From contig NZ_AP019860.1 of assembly GCF_009002475.1 (NCBI RefSeq), positions 1,674,001 through 1,738,000 on the forward strand: a stretch of 64,000 nucleotides of DNA. The letters run 5' to 3'. Made by a program: the position numbers and the translations under genes. Source of the stretch: Candidatus Uabimicrobium amorphum. GTDB taxonomy: Bacteria; Planctomycetota; Uabimicrobiia; Uabimicrobiales; Uabimicrobiaceae. The notes under the pieces were generated by a model. The model searched no databases. It worked only from the letters and a program-made list of their open reading frames with translations, and was not told where the DNA came from. Position 1 is the first letter of the stretch. Each line of letters opens with the position of its first letter. Shown here one piece after another: positions 37,101-46,276 of the stretch.

Positions 37101-39508
37101 TTGACTATCTTCTAAAGGCTTACCATACGGGATTAGAATGTGGCGATTTAATGTTTGCTTGTTTTTCCCTAACCTACGTGGTAAACAAAATGGTCATCAC
37201 CGGAAAAAATTTGGACGAAGTTTCCCAAAAAATAAAAGATTATTCTCGTTTTTTTGATCAACTCAAATTTCAAGACGCTGTGCGCGTGTACTGGGGAATC
37301 GAACAAATGATTAAAAGCCTACAGGACGTACCAGAAAATGCCTTGATGCAAAATATAGAAGCAGAGAGTACTTTTCAGGAAATGCAAACCGCGACAAATC
37401 AAATGCCTCTGCATTGGCATTACATCAATCAATTGCAGGTATTTTTTATTTTCGGACGCTATTCACAGGCGTTAGAGATGGCGCAAAAGTCTCAAGAGAT
37501 GCTCAGCATTTCATTTGGCACCATGCAAGTTCCTGTACAGAACTTTTATCATAGTTTGACTTTAACGGCCATTTATCACAAACAATCGCATGCGAATAAA
37601 CGCATATCCAAAAAAATACTCCAAGAAAATCAGAAGAAAATGAAAAAATGGGCAAAAAATTGTCCGCAAAATTTTTCTCACAAATACCTTCTGGTACAGG
37701 CAGAGATCGCGCGTATCAACAACGATGAAAAAGAAAAAATTATCGAGTTATACGAACAAGCTATTCACAAAGCCGATGAAACTAAATACACACAAAATAA
37801 GGCAATTGCCTGCGAACTGGCTGCTAAGTTCTTTTTAGCACAAGGAAAAGCAAAAATTGCCAGGGTGTACTTAGAAGAGGCCTGTTACAGTTACAATAAA
37901 TGGGGAGCTATTGGCAAAGTCATCGATCTGACAAGAAAACACACTTCCTTACTACCCAAAAAAGACAATAGCAATTTTACGCTTCGCTCTCACGAAATTG
38001 AAACAACTATTTCGACAATGGTAGGTCACTTATCACATTTGAATATCAATACTGTGATCAAAGCCTCCCAGGCTATCTCGCGAGAAATATCATTGGATAA
38101 ATTACTGGTAAGACTAATGGAAATCGCTCTGGAAAATGCGGGAGCAGAGAGAGGATTTTTAATTTTAAATAGAGACAATCAACTTTTCATAGAGGTGAGA
38201 CAAAGCACCGATCAGAGTAAGGCAATGCTGCAATCTATACCGATGGATAATTGCGCAGAAATCCCTATTACAATTGTAAATTTTGTAAGAAGAACAATGG
38301 AGAAAGTTGTTCTCCACGACGCTTTTAAGGAAGGAGGGTTTCAATCAGACCCTTACGTTATTGCAAAAAAATTAAAATCTGTTTTATGTATTCCTATTTT
38401 GAAGCAAAACGAGCTTTTGGGAATATTTTATCTAGAAAACAATCTCACTCCTGATGTCTTCACTCCTGATCGTTTGGAAGTGCTGGAGATGATCTCTACC
38501 CAATCGGCTATTTCTATAGAAAATGCCAAGTATTACGAAGGCATGAAACAAACACAAAGAGAATTACAACAAAGCGAAACAAAATACAGGTTGTTGATGG
38601 AGCAAGCATCAGATGCCATTTTAATATCTGATAAAGAAGGAAATTATCTCGACGTCAATTCAAGAGCCTGTGAAATATTTGGCTATGAAAAAAAGCAATT
38701 TCTACAATTGCAACTATCTCACTTCTTTCCGCAAAGATTTATAAATCTTGCAGAGTTAGAATCGGGAAAAACAACAGGTGCAGAGCTACAAATGAAACGC
38801 GGTAATGGGACTCTATTCCCGTCAGAATTTAACATGAAACTCATTTCTGATGGACGAATACAAACAATTATTCGCGATATTACAGAACGCAAGCGTTTAG
38901 AAAAAGAAGTTTTGGAAATTAGTTCTAGAGAACAACAACGTGTAGCACAAGATTTGCATGACGGACTTGGACAACAACTTACAGGCATCAAGTATCTCAG
39001 CGAAGCGTTGGCAAGAAGCTTATCCGAAAAATCTTTAGACGAAGCCACTAAAATGGAAAGAATTTCTCAACTCGTGGCGGAGGCAATTAACTCTACTCGC
39101 GGAATGGCAAAAGGACTTTATCCAATGATTTTGCAAAGCAATGGATTGACAGTGGCCTTAAGCGAACTAGCACATAATACAAGTAAAATACCGCGTGTTT
39201 CTTGTGAGTTTAACTACGATTCTAATATAGAAATAAAAGACCCTGCGGTTGCCAACCAATTGTATAGAATCGCACAAGAGGCGCTCAACAATGCGATTAA
39301 ACATGGTGGAGCTAAAAATATTTCTATTTCACTTAACAAAGAAAATGACAAAAACATTCTTTCGGTAAGAGACAATGGCAAAGGCTTCCCTGAACATATT
39401 AAAAAAGGAATGGGGTTAAATATTATGAAGTATCGTGCAGGTGTTTTAGGCGGAGATTTACAAATTGTAAGAAAAAAGAAAAACACCTATGTTATATGCT
39501 CTTTTTAA
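34130..39508 (+). CDS. giant Ser/Thr kinase-AAA ATPase-GAF-PAS-histidine kinase
   Basis: The protein has 1792 residues (ATG 34130; GTG 34115 possible). Order: Ser/Thr kinase (about 1-270) with LIHKDIKPSN, DFGIS and MSPEQTGWINR; AAA_16-type NTPase with CGHAGTGKS (Walker A, about 325) and IFLDDLQWSD (about 455); a long helical TPR-like region (about 720-1290); GAF (about 1315-1475); PAS (about 1488-1588); a HisKA_3 dimer helix with AQDLHDGLGQQ (His near 1610); and HATPase (about 1705-1790). This matches the trifunctional kinase architecture known from cyanobacteria and planctomycetes. The NarL-type regulator directly downstream is the natural phospho-partner. Confidence 0.93.
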   Translation: MLTLQGYKITERIYEGRETEVFKGYKNQQALIFKSLKGEYPSRRALARFRREYEIVKNLDIDGIVEVVDLVEYRNSLVIVLKDFGGVPLSKVIADKKITIDIFFPIAIAIVKILGNIHKHNLIHKDIKPSNIIINYDNLDVKIADFGISTFLSREVPQVRNPKLLEGTLAYMSPEQTGWINRGLDYRTDFYSLGITFYQMLTSRLPFSGKDALELMHAQIAKVAPSPHKIEDIPPSLSLIVDKLMAKTVKERYQSARGLLLDLEDCFSKWRDNEIHLFVPKNAEISERFQLSEKLYGRDKELEILLNSFNEVSKGRMETLLVCGHAGTGKSTLIHEIYKSVLAKKGYFITGKFDQKERNVPYSGFKSAFKKLIVQILGENEEVIYLWRRKLLKAFADNGQVLIDFIPEIELIIGKQPTLEKLPGTESQNRFNVVFINFIRALAQQESPLVIFLDDLQWSDSGTQNLLKLLIDNSLPHLFLLGAYRDNEIDGSHPLAMTLESIEQKHLIKKISLSPLTFPYVNKWIADSLNTSSEKSQSFSQLIFRKTTGNPFFVKQFITTLYQDGILTFDDKTNCWQAPLEEIQQMNVAENVVAFMAEKLSKLPSSSLELIKVAATIGNTFKWQLLATVLEQKITEIKHDVEELVKKGFIFPVGTFDITFVSDEFLEEISFRFAHDKIQQAAYSLIEKEYIKDIHLSIGKIIAQKSPEMIFQLVYHMNLAMDLLSQNEKLQLVEYNLQAGKKAMSSAAYSSACEYFIAGRTLLPENAWENLYPLTLSLHSKAAECEHLNGNFENAKKLFSLSLLHVKSNVERADIYNIKITFHTNLGEHQQALSLGKEGLIFFGIQVPELPGKGTVLQEVLKVKWLLRGKKTEQLLYLPEMVDPNALAAMKLLMSISPSTFFVSPNLWAWGILKMLYLTLKYGNTPISAFVYVCYGIIVGSGSGNYKKGYDFGKLAIEVAEKYGDLRLKTKAFNLFGSLVGHWQQHAIDDIDYLLKAYHTGLECGDLMFACFSLTYVVNKMVITGKNLDEVSQKIKDYSRFFDQLKFQDAVRVYWGIEQMIKSLQDVPENALMQNIEAESTFQEMQTATNQMPLHWHYINQLQVFFIFGRYSQALEMAQKSQEMLSISFGTMQVPVQNFYHSLTLTAIYHKQSHANKRISKKILQENQKKMKKWAKNCPQNFSHKYLLVQAEIARINNDEKEKIIELYEQAIHKADETKYTQNKAIACELAAKFFLAQGKAKIARVYLEEACYSYNKWGAIGKVIDLTRKHTSLLPKKDNSNFTLRSHEIETTISTMVGHLSHLNINTVIKASQAISREISLDKLLVRLMEIALENAGAERGFLILNRDNQLFIEVRQSTDQSKAMLQSIPMDNCAEIPITIVNFVRRTMEKVVLHDAFKEGGFQSDPYVIAKKLKSVLCIPILKQNELLGIFYLENNLTPDVFTPDRLEVLEMISTQSAISIENAKYYEGMKQTQRELQQSETKYRLLMEQASDAILISDKEGNYLDVNSRACEIFGYEKKQFLQLQLSHFFPQRFINLAELESGKTTGAELQMKRGNGTLFPSEFNMKLISDGRIQTIIRDITERKRLEKEVLEISSREQQRVAQDLHDGLGQQLTGIKYLSEALARSLSEKSLDEATKMERISQLVAEAINSTRGMAKGLYPMILQSNGLTVALSELAHNTSKIPRVSCEFNYDSNIEIKDPAVANQLYRIAQEALNNAIKHGGAKNISISLNKENDKNILSVRDNGKGFPEHIKKGMGLNIMKYRAGVLGGDLQIVRKKKNTYVICSF

Positions 39509-39526
39509 AAGAAAGAAGGAGAAGAA

Positions 39527-40180
39527 ATGAGCTCAACAAGAGTAGTATTGATAGATGACCATCCCGTAGTTCGCGAAGGTTTAGCCATGAGTTTTCAGCA
39601 AACAGATGATCTGGTTGTCTGTGGAGAGGCTTCTGATTATTATGAAGCACTAGAGGTTATAGATGAACTACAACCTGATGTGGCTGTCATGGATTTATCT
39701 CTTCAGGGAATGGGAGGTCTTGATTTGATCAAGACTCTTCGAAAAAAAGGACACAAACTTCCCATCTTGGTACTCTCTATTCACAATGAATCTTTCTATG
39801 CAGAAAGAGCTATTCGCGCAGGTGCGCAGGGCTACATCATGAAACAAGAAAAAACAGAAGAAGTGATAAAGGCGGTCAGGCAAGTTCTTCAAGGTAAGAT
39901 TTATGTTAGCCGTGAACTTAGTGATAGTATCATGTACAAGTTTTTTGACAAGAATCCCAGCTCTGATTCACCTTTAGACCGTCTTACTGACAGAGAATTA
40001 GAGGTTTACCAACTAATTGGCCAGGGAGTTTCCCCTCATAAAATAGCCGACGATTTGTGCATAAGTATAAAAACAGTTGATTCATATCGCGCGCGAATTA
40101 AAGAAAAATTGAATTTAAAGAGTGGTACTGAATTGCTACAAAGTGCTATTCAATGGGTACAAAGCCAAGATTTAGGATAA
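39527..40180 (+). CDS. NarL/FixJ-type response regulator
   Basis: The protein has 217 residues. The receiver has VLIDDHPVVREG, phospho-acceptor Asp in VAVMDLSLQGMGG and Lys region GYIMKQE. The LuxR-type HTH covers about 150-210 (LTDRELEVYQLIGQG, IADDLCISIKTVDSYRARI). It lies 18 bases after the giant kinase, with a strong AAGGAG site. HisKA_3 kinases pair with NarL-type regulators, so it is very likely the cognate transcription factor. Confidence 0.95.
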   Translation: MSSTRVVLIDDHPVVREGLAMSFQQTDDLVVCGEASDYYEALEVIDELQPDVAVMDLSLQGMGGLDLIKTLRKKGHKLPILVLSIHNESFYAERAIRAGAQGYIMKQEKTEEVIKAVRQVLQGKIYVSRELSDSIMYKFFDKNPSSDSPLDRLTDRELEVYQLIGQGVSPHKIADDLCISIKTVDSYRARIKEKLNLKSGTELLQSAIQWVQSQDLG

Positions 40181-40316
40181 GCACCGAAAATTTCCGACAT
40201 GACTTTAGTATTTTTTTGCAGCAAAAAGTAGGTAATTCCCTATTTCGTAAAAAAATAATTCTATTAAAATGGAAACATTACAAATGGAGATGCTTACTAA
40301 ATAAAGCTAAATGAAC

Positions 40317-40388
40317 ATGAGGATTCAAAATATGAGTATTCTCAAACAAAAATGAGGATTAAAACTATGGATACTCCCCAAGCAAAAC
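40317..40388 (+). repeat. 35-bp tandem duplication of a translation start region
   Basis: atgaggattcaaaatatgag (40317) and atgaggattaaaactatgga (40352) are near-copies with offset 35. The first copy opens a seven-codon peptide whose TGA overlaps the ATG at 40352. The second copy carries the start used by the next regulator. Confidence 0.6.
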
Positions 40389-41017
40389 AAATTTTTATTG
40401 TTGATCATCCTATTATTCAAGATGGGTTAGAAAATATTTTTCAATTTGAGAATGATCTGAAAATTTGTGGAAGGGCGAACTCTTCTGAAGAGACTCTAAA
40501 ACATCTTCCTTCCGTAAAGCCAGATTTAATGATAGCAGATATATTCCTCAAAGGAATAGGTGGACTAGATTTTGTCGAAAATATTCGGCGAGCTGGTTAC
40601 ACATTTCCTATCTTAGTTTTGAGTATTTACGAAGGTATATCCTATGCCGAACAGTGTGTCGGTGCAGGAATTGAAGGATACATTCCCAAAAAAGAAAAAA
40701 CATCCACATTGTTAAAAGCAATTAGAAATCTGTTAAACGGACAAATATACATTGATGAAGATCTAAAGTTAGAAATAATAAAAAAGTTTTTTATGAGTGA
40801 TTCTTTATCCGTTTTCTCCCCTAAGCTTATTCTTACAGAAGAAGAACAGAAAGTATATAACTTTATTGGCGATGGATGTCCTATCGAAACCATAGCAAAA
40901 TTGCTCAATCTGAATGCAAAAAAAATCATACTTTTTCGAGAACAAATTAAGAAAAAATTATATTTCAAAGATAATGTCGAATTATTGCAAAGCGCGATTG
41001 GTTACAGAAAAGGATAA
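40367..41017 (+). CDS. second NarL-type response regulator, diverged HTH
   Basis: The protein has 216 residues (ATG 40367, AGGA eight bases upstream; ATG 40352 possible). It is a paralog of the preceding regulator: IFIVDHPIIQDG, Asp in LMIADIFLKGIGG, Lys in YIPKKEK. The acidic pocket is reduced, with one Asp where two are usual. The LuxR-like HTH aligns but has lost the typical S.KTV...R.... pattern (LNAKKIILFREQIK), so DNA binding may be altered. The next gene starts 2 bases later. Confidence 0.85.
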   Translation: MDTPQAKQIFIVDHPIIQDGLENIFQFENDLKICGRANSSEETLKHLPSVKPDLMIADIFLKGIGGLDFVENIRRAGYTFPILVLSIYEGISYAEQCVGAGIEGYIPKKEKTSTLLKAIRNLLNGQIYIDEDLKLEIIKKFFMSDSLSVFSPKLILTEEEQKVYNFIGDGCPIETIAKLLNLNAKKIILFREQIKKKLYFKDNVELLQSAIGYRKG

Positions 41018-41019
41018 GA

Positions 41020-41424
41020 ATGAATATTGATATTCTCATAGTAGATGATGATTATTTAACTATTCTGTACATGAAGGAAATGTTAATGGTTTTAGGATGT
41101 GAAGTTCAATGTGCCAACTCAGCCCAAATGGCTCTAGAAATTTTAACCAAAAACCAAATAGATCTTATCATTTCCGATGTAAATATGCCTGAAACAGATG
41201 GTCTAGAGTTTTTTTTACAAATTCAAAAACTTCATCCTCTGTTAGCAGATAATTTCATACTTATCTCTAGTAACGTTTGCGAAGAGCAAATGAAAGAGAT
41301 AAAAGAATTGCAATTATCTTTGTACCAAAAACCACTTTCACTAGTTACTCTTACAAAAATAGTTGCAAAAAACTTTGGCTCAGATTTACTTGAGGGTAGC
41401 AAGTCAAAATTTAATAAACTTTAG
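41020..41424 (+). CDS. receiver-only response regulator (CheY-like)
   Basis: A 134-residue stand-alone receiver domain: ILIVDDDYLT with the acidic pair, phospho-acceptor in LIISDVNMPETDG, Thr/Ser region LISSN, and LYQKPL with the conserved Lys. It has no output domain, so it probably shuttles phosphate or inhibits a kinase. It is coupled to the second NarL regulator, and both sit between the two giant kinase-like genes. Confidence 0.92.
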   Translation: MNIDILIVDDDYLTILYMKEMLMVLGCEVQCANSAQMALEILTKNQIDLIISDVNMPETDGLEFFLQIQKLHPLLADNFILISSNVCEEQMKEIKELQLSLYQKPLSLVTLTKIVAKNFGSDLLEGSKSKFNKL

Positions 41425-41620
41425 ATAAGGGAAATCCCATCCCTAAAACACAGATGAAAAAAAAGACTGGTGCTCTCTAGACCCAAAGAAAATCAGATGT
41501 AAGCAATAACATTACAGTGCCTTACGCTTGTTAATTCATACAGCCAAATAACGCAATTTCATTTGCGAAAAAATTTTAGTTTTGCCTCAATAAACAAATT
41601 TTTATTTTGGGTGGTTCCTC

Positions 41621-44600
41621 TTGAAACTAGCTGAAACTTTTCTTAACATTGCCGCTGATGCAACAATATACTTAGAGACAGAAGACCCTCTTGTTAAAGA
41701 CCGTCTTATTCACGAATTAGACAAGAGCTTTAGTCTTTTGTACGCTCTTTCCTCTGAAATTGAAGCCCCGTATACAAAAAAATACGTTGACTTTGTTGCA
41801 GACAATCACACACAAAATTTAATTGCCTTGTTAGAAAGCGACGAATCTTGTTTACAAGGTGTCCCTGACAATATCTCTAAATGGCAAAACCAGTGTTTGG
41901 TTAAATTATCCAATACTTATCGTTACTGGAAAGAGAACATTGCCCAAGGACAACTTCGCGCATATTTTGTTGTCGCGTTTAACAATGTAGGTCTTCTCAG
42001 TTCATTGCGCATGTCATCATACAATCCCCTTCCTTATCAACGTATTCAAGGAAGTGGATACGACACATCCATAGCGCGTAGTTTAGACGATGCCCGAAAA
42101 ATCATAAAGTACTACTGGCAGGCGAAATACAAATTACCAACAAGTGAAGTAGACAAAAATTTGGAAGCTTGGGCTGTGGAGTGGGGAAGTTCTTTACTAT
42201 CTCAATTTAAAAATCGTCCTGTTACAGGACAAAGCTTCTCTTTTACATTTACTATTTTCTTTTTTATCTCTTCGTTGCGCAAATTATGCGAACAGGGCGT
42301 ATTGGAGGTTTATCATCATGACAGTCATCAAAAAATAGAACCGCATTGTCTAAATTTACCATCAAATATGGTAGCAAGCGGTGCATTTATAAGAGACCAA
42401 ATACCGGACGAATCACTAACTCCAAAACAATATAATAATATCGCGACAAAAAAGATTGCCCACATCCAAACAAAGCTTGAAGTTATATCGCAGGCGAATT
42501 CTGTTTGCCATGAACCGTTTATAGAATACTTTTTAATACCAAAAGATAACTATTTTGATATTGAAACCCAAGACGAAAAAATTGTCATTGTTCCCATTGA
42601 AAATTTAGATGATTTAATTACAAAATTTTTCCCCAATTGGTTGATTCGCAGTAAATATCAAACTTCAGAACAACCTAAGTCACATATAAACATAGAGCAA
42701 TTTGTACAACAAGGACAACAGCTAGCTTTGCAGTTGTCGAAAATTCACCGGCAAAATAAGATATATAAACATTTAACCCTTAGCTGCATAACTTCTACTC
42801 TTGGCAGTTCACATGTAGATTGGATTCCTCCAACAGAAGCTATGTCCATTGCTCTTGTTAACCCGAAATCGACAATGGCCTATATTGCACCAGAACAAAC
42901 GGACTATTACAATGTGAACATAGATCAGCGTACAGATATTTATTCGTTGGGCGTTATCTTTTATCAAATGCTCACCACAAAACTTCCTTTTAGTGCAGAA
43001 AATGTCTATGAATTTATCGTTGCACATGTTTCGCAAAAAGTGATTCCTCCTCACGATCTTTTCCCGCAAATTCCCCCAGCACTTTCACGCATGATCATGA
43101 AAATGCTCGCAAAAAATCCTGATGATAGATACAAGAGTGTTGCACAAATTGCACAACTTTTGGTAGCCTATAAAAACAATGATACTCTACAAGTAACTGA
43201 TGCATACGAAAATCTGGTTTTTCCGAGAAAAATGTATGGAAGAAAATCGGAGTATCAACAGTTACAAAAATCATGGCAAAATTTTCTCGACGGTAATAAC
43301 GAAATTGTTGTGGTCTATGGAATGCCTGGAATCGGCAAAACTGATTTGGTAAATAGCTTACTGCGCGACGTACTCGAACAAGGGTGCTTTTTCTTTACCG
43401 GAAAATACCGACAAAACAACAAGCAACCGTCTTACAATGCCTGGATAGAAATTCTCCAGAAATTCTGTAGGCAAGTCTTATCCAGTTCACCACAAAATGT
43501 AACCAAGTGGAGAAATATGATTATGGATGCTCTTGGCACTAATGTAAGTGTCGTCGCCGAAGTAGTTCCAGATTTCGATAATTTAGTAGGAAAACAAGAG
43601 CCTTCGTCTCCGCTTCCTCCCGAAGAATCTCGTAACCGCTTTTACTTCGTTATGGAGCAGTTATTCGACGTTATTGTTACCAATAGTAATAAAATCACTG
43701 TATTTATTGATGATATTCAGTGGACGGACGATGCATCATTATTACTTATTAGCAGATTTTTAGGAAAATATCCTCAAAAACTATTTTTTATTTTTGCTTC
43801 ACGTAACAGTGAAACAAGTTGCCAAAAGACCGCGCATCTACAAGAGCTCATCGCAGCGAAAGGTATAAAAATAAAGAAAATATTTCTTTCTCCTCTTTCA
43901 TTGTTCGCTGTAGAAAAAATTCTTACACATCTGTTTTCACCAACACCAAATAATATTCGACTTTTAAGCTCTTTCATTTTTCAAAAAACAATGGGAAATC
44001 CGTTATTTGTCAAACAACTTTTAGAAGTTCTCTACCGAGAGAAACTGTTGTACTTTGAAAAAGAAACTCGTACTTGGTCTTGGGATTTATCTATCATTGA
44101 AAAATTGAACTTCAGTAATGATATTTTAGATTCCTTGCGTAAAAAAACGACCTCATTACCCAAAGAATATCAAGATTTACTACAAATATGTTCGTGTCTA
44201 CGTGAAAACTTTTCAACAAAAATGTTAGGTGGCATTATTTGTAAATACCAGGATTGTATAACGGATTTTATCAACGAAGCGACGCAACAACATTACATTG
44301 TCGCAACACAAAGCCAGTGGAATACTTTATCGACAGAACATACTTATAAGTTTACCCATGATTTAGTGCATCAAAGTATCCATGCCTCCATAGACGAAAA
44401 AACAAAAGCTCAAATTCATTACGATATCGGTTCATACTACTTTAGACAAGATGACTTATCTCCATCTAAAGTAGCCGTTCACTGGAATCACTGTATTCCA
44501 CAATTGAAAAACGAAGAAAAAAAACAACTAGCAAAGTTCAACTTTCAAGCGGCGATCAGAGCAAAAAATGCTGCGTCCTACACAAAAGCTTTTATGTACA

Positions 44601-46159
44601 TTCAGCACATTCAAAAAATTGCCCAACAGATAAAACTTGAAACTAAATTTATGTCTCAAGTTTCTCAACAGGAAGCAGAATTGGCTTACTTGAGTGGTAA
44701 TTTTCGCCAAGCAGAAAAGCTGTTCATGCAAATGATCGCCAATACAAAAGACAAAGTAGAAATTGCGCAGATCCACGCTTACCTTGTCGTTTTGTACACT
44801 CATATAGGCGACTGGGATCAATCTTTCAAAGTAGGAAAAAAAGGACTGAGCTATCTTGGAATTCATTGGTCATCGAGAAGTGTATTATTCACTTTATGCA
44901 AAGAATTTTTCCGCATTAAAAGAAATTTACGCAAGTTAAAAACCACACCGGACTATTTTGTCAACGTGTGTAAACTGCAAGACAAGGAGCAAGAAATTGC
45001 TTTACAACTACTCTCGATATTCATGCACACCACTTATTACGGTGGTAAATTATATGCCTTTTTAACCGCTCTGAAAATGGTAAACATCACCATAGAAAAC
45101 GGTTTTACCGTAGATTCGCCGAATGGTTATGCATATTTTGCCATGTTATTGGGACACTTAAAAACATTAGGTAGTTACACTCTAGGGCGTGACTTTATGG
45201 AATGGGCGATTACACTAAGTCAAAAGTACAACAATCCATTACACACTGGTCGCGTGTATTTTACCTTCGGAGCAGTTGTAAATCATTGGACACGAGAATT
45301 TAAATTAAATCTACACTATTTGCAAAAAGCGAAAAAATACAGTATACAGGGTGGAGATCTGATGTTCGCTTCTTATGCCGCTGTTCACCCTTTACAAGTC
45401 TATTTTTTCTCTGGGAAAAATTTACAAGAACTCTTTGAGGAAACCAATATTCGCCAGGACTTTTTAGAAAAAGTGAGCTTCACTTCACAAGAATTTTTCC
45501 CCATTGGTTTACAAAAATTTATTGTCGAAATGAGCGATGTCTCGCCTTCGAGAATACGTAAAAACTTAACTTTGAACTACTACCGAAACAAGCAACAAAA
45601 AATAAAAAATACCACCGGAATCATATGGTTAGAAACTTTAGAATTAAAAAAACTTTATTTACAAAATAACTACCAAGAAGCGGTTAACGTGGCCACAAAT
45701 TCTCTTCCCTATATAGATGGCGCTTTTGGTCAAATTATGCAACCAGAGTATTATTATTACTTTACTTTATCATTATTAGCTCTTTATTCACAAGAAAAGC
45801 CACGAAAACGCTTGAATAGAAGAATTAAAAAGAATTTTGCCAAACTAACCACGTGGAAAAATAACTGTTCGCAAAATTTTGAACATAAGTACTTAATCGT
45901 AAAGTGCGAAATACTTAGAGTTCAGCACAATTTTGTCGCAGCGATGAAGCTTTACCCACAGGCAATTACAATAGCAAAACAAAACGGTTTTATCCATCAA
46001 CAAGCTTTAGCAAACGAGCTAGCGGCAAAGTTGTATATTCAATTAGGAATAAACGATACAGCAAAAATGTACATGCAACAATCCATCGCCTGTTATGAGA
46101 AATGGGGATGTACAATGAAGGTACAGCAGCTCAGTAAATTGTTAGACAGCGTTAACTGA
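41621..46159 (+). CDS. giant pseudokinase-AAA ATPase-TPR protein
   Basis: The protein has 1512 residues from TTG 41621 behind GGGTGG. Residues 1-365 match no family I recognise. About 370-517 is a kinase C-lobe (AYIAPEQTDYY, RTDIYSLGVIFYQMLTTKLPF), but the catalytic loop reads KIYKHLTLSC, so HRD and DFG are missing. The NTPase has YGMPGIGKTD (Walker A, about 564) and VFIDDIQWTD (about 694). About 960-1500 is TPR-like helices. It parallels the giant kinase at 34130 without GAF, PAS and histidine kinase parts, which suggests a duplicated, enzymatically silent partner. Confidence 0.85.
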   Translation: MKLAETFLNIAADATIYLETEDPLVKDRLIHELDKSFSLLYALSSEIEAPYTKKYVDFVADNHTQNLIALLESDESCLQGVPDNISKWQNQCLVKLSNTYRYWKENIAQGQLRAYFVVAFNNVGLLSSLRMSSYNPLPYQRIQGSGYDTSIARSLDDARKIIKYYWQAKYKLPTSEVDKNLEAWAVEWGSSLLSQFKNRPVTGQSFSFTFTIFFFISSLRKLCEQGVLEVYHHDSHQKIEPHCLNLPSNMVASGAFIRDQIPDESLTPKQYNNIATKKIAHIQTKLEVISQANSVCHEPFIEYFLIPKDNYFDIETQDEKIVIVPIENLDDLITKFFPNWLIRSKYQTSEQPKSHINIEQFVQQGQQLALQLSKIHRQNKIYKHLTLSCITSTLGSSHVDWIPPTEAMSIALVNPKSTMAYIAPEQTDYYNVNIDQRTDIYSLGVIFYQMLTTKLPFSAENVYEFIVAHVSQKVIPPHDLFPQIPPALSRMIMKMLAKNPDDRYKSVAQIAQLLVAYKNNDTLQVTDAYENLVFPRKMYGRKSEYQQLQKSWQNFLDGNNEIVVVYGMPGIGKTDLVNSLLRDVLEQGCFFFTGKYRQNNKQPSYNAWIEILQKFCRQVLSSSPQNVTKWRNMIMDALGTNVSVVAEVVPDFDNLVGKQEPSSPLPPEESRNRFYFVMEQLFDVIVTNSNKITVFIDDIQWTDDASLLLISRFLGKYPQKLFFIFASRNSETSCQKTAHLQELIAAKGIKIKKIFLSPLSLFAVEKILTHLFSPTPNNIRLLSSFIFQKTMGNPLFVKQLLEVLYREKLLYFEKETRTWSWDLSIIEKLNFSNDILDSLRKKTTSLPKEYQDLLQICSCLRENFSTKMLGGIICKYQDCITDFINEATQQHYIVATQSQWNTLSTEHTYKFTHDLVHQSIHASIDEKTKAQIHYDIGSYYFRQDDLSPSKVAVHWNHCIPQLKNEEKKQLAKFNFQAAIRAKNAASYTKAFMYIQHIQKIAQQIKLETKFMSQVSQQEAELAYLSGNFRQAEKLFMQMIANTKDKVEIAQIHAYLVVLYTHIGDWDQSFKVGKKGLSYLGIHWSSRSVLFTLCKEFFRIKRNLRKLKTTPDYFVNVCKLQDKEQEIALQLLSIFMHTTYYGGKLYAFLTALKMVNITIENGFTVDSPNGYAYFAMLLGHLKTLGSYTLGRDFMEWAITLSQKYNNPLHTGRVYFTFGAVVNHWTREFKLNLHYLQKAKKYSIQGGDLMFASYAAVHPLQVYFFSGKNLQELFEETNIRQDFLEKVSFTSQEFFPIGLQKFIVEMSDVSPSRIRKNLTLNYYRNKQQKIKNTTGIIWLETLELKKLYLQNNYQEAVNVATNSLPYIDGAFGQIMQPEYYYYFTLSLLALYSQEKPRKRLNRRIKKNFAKLTTWKNNCSQNFEHKYLIVKCEILRVQHNFVAAMKLYPQAITIAKQNGFIHQQALANELAAKLYIQLGINDTAKMYMQQSIACYEKWGCTMKVQQLSKLLDSVN

Positions 46160-46276
46160 ATTCGTATACATACCCTGACTTTACCGATAACGAAAGTTTT
46201 GAAGGAAATAAGGTTTGTACTGAGTAGGGTGTTAATGGTCAAGTTTTTATGGAGCAAGAGAAAGCAAGGATTATAA

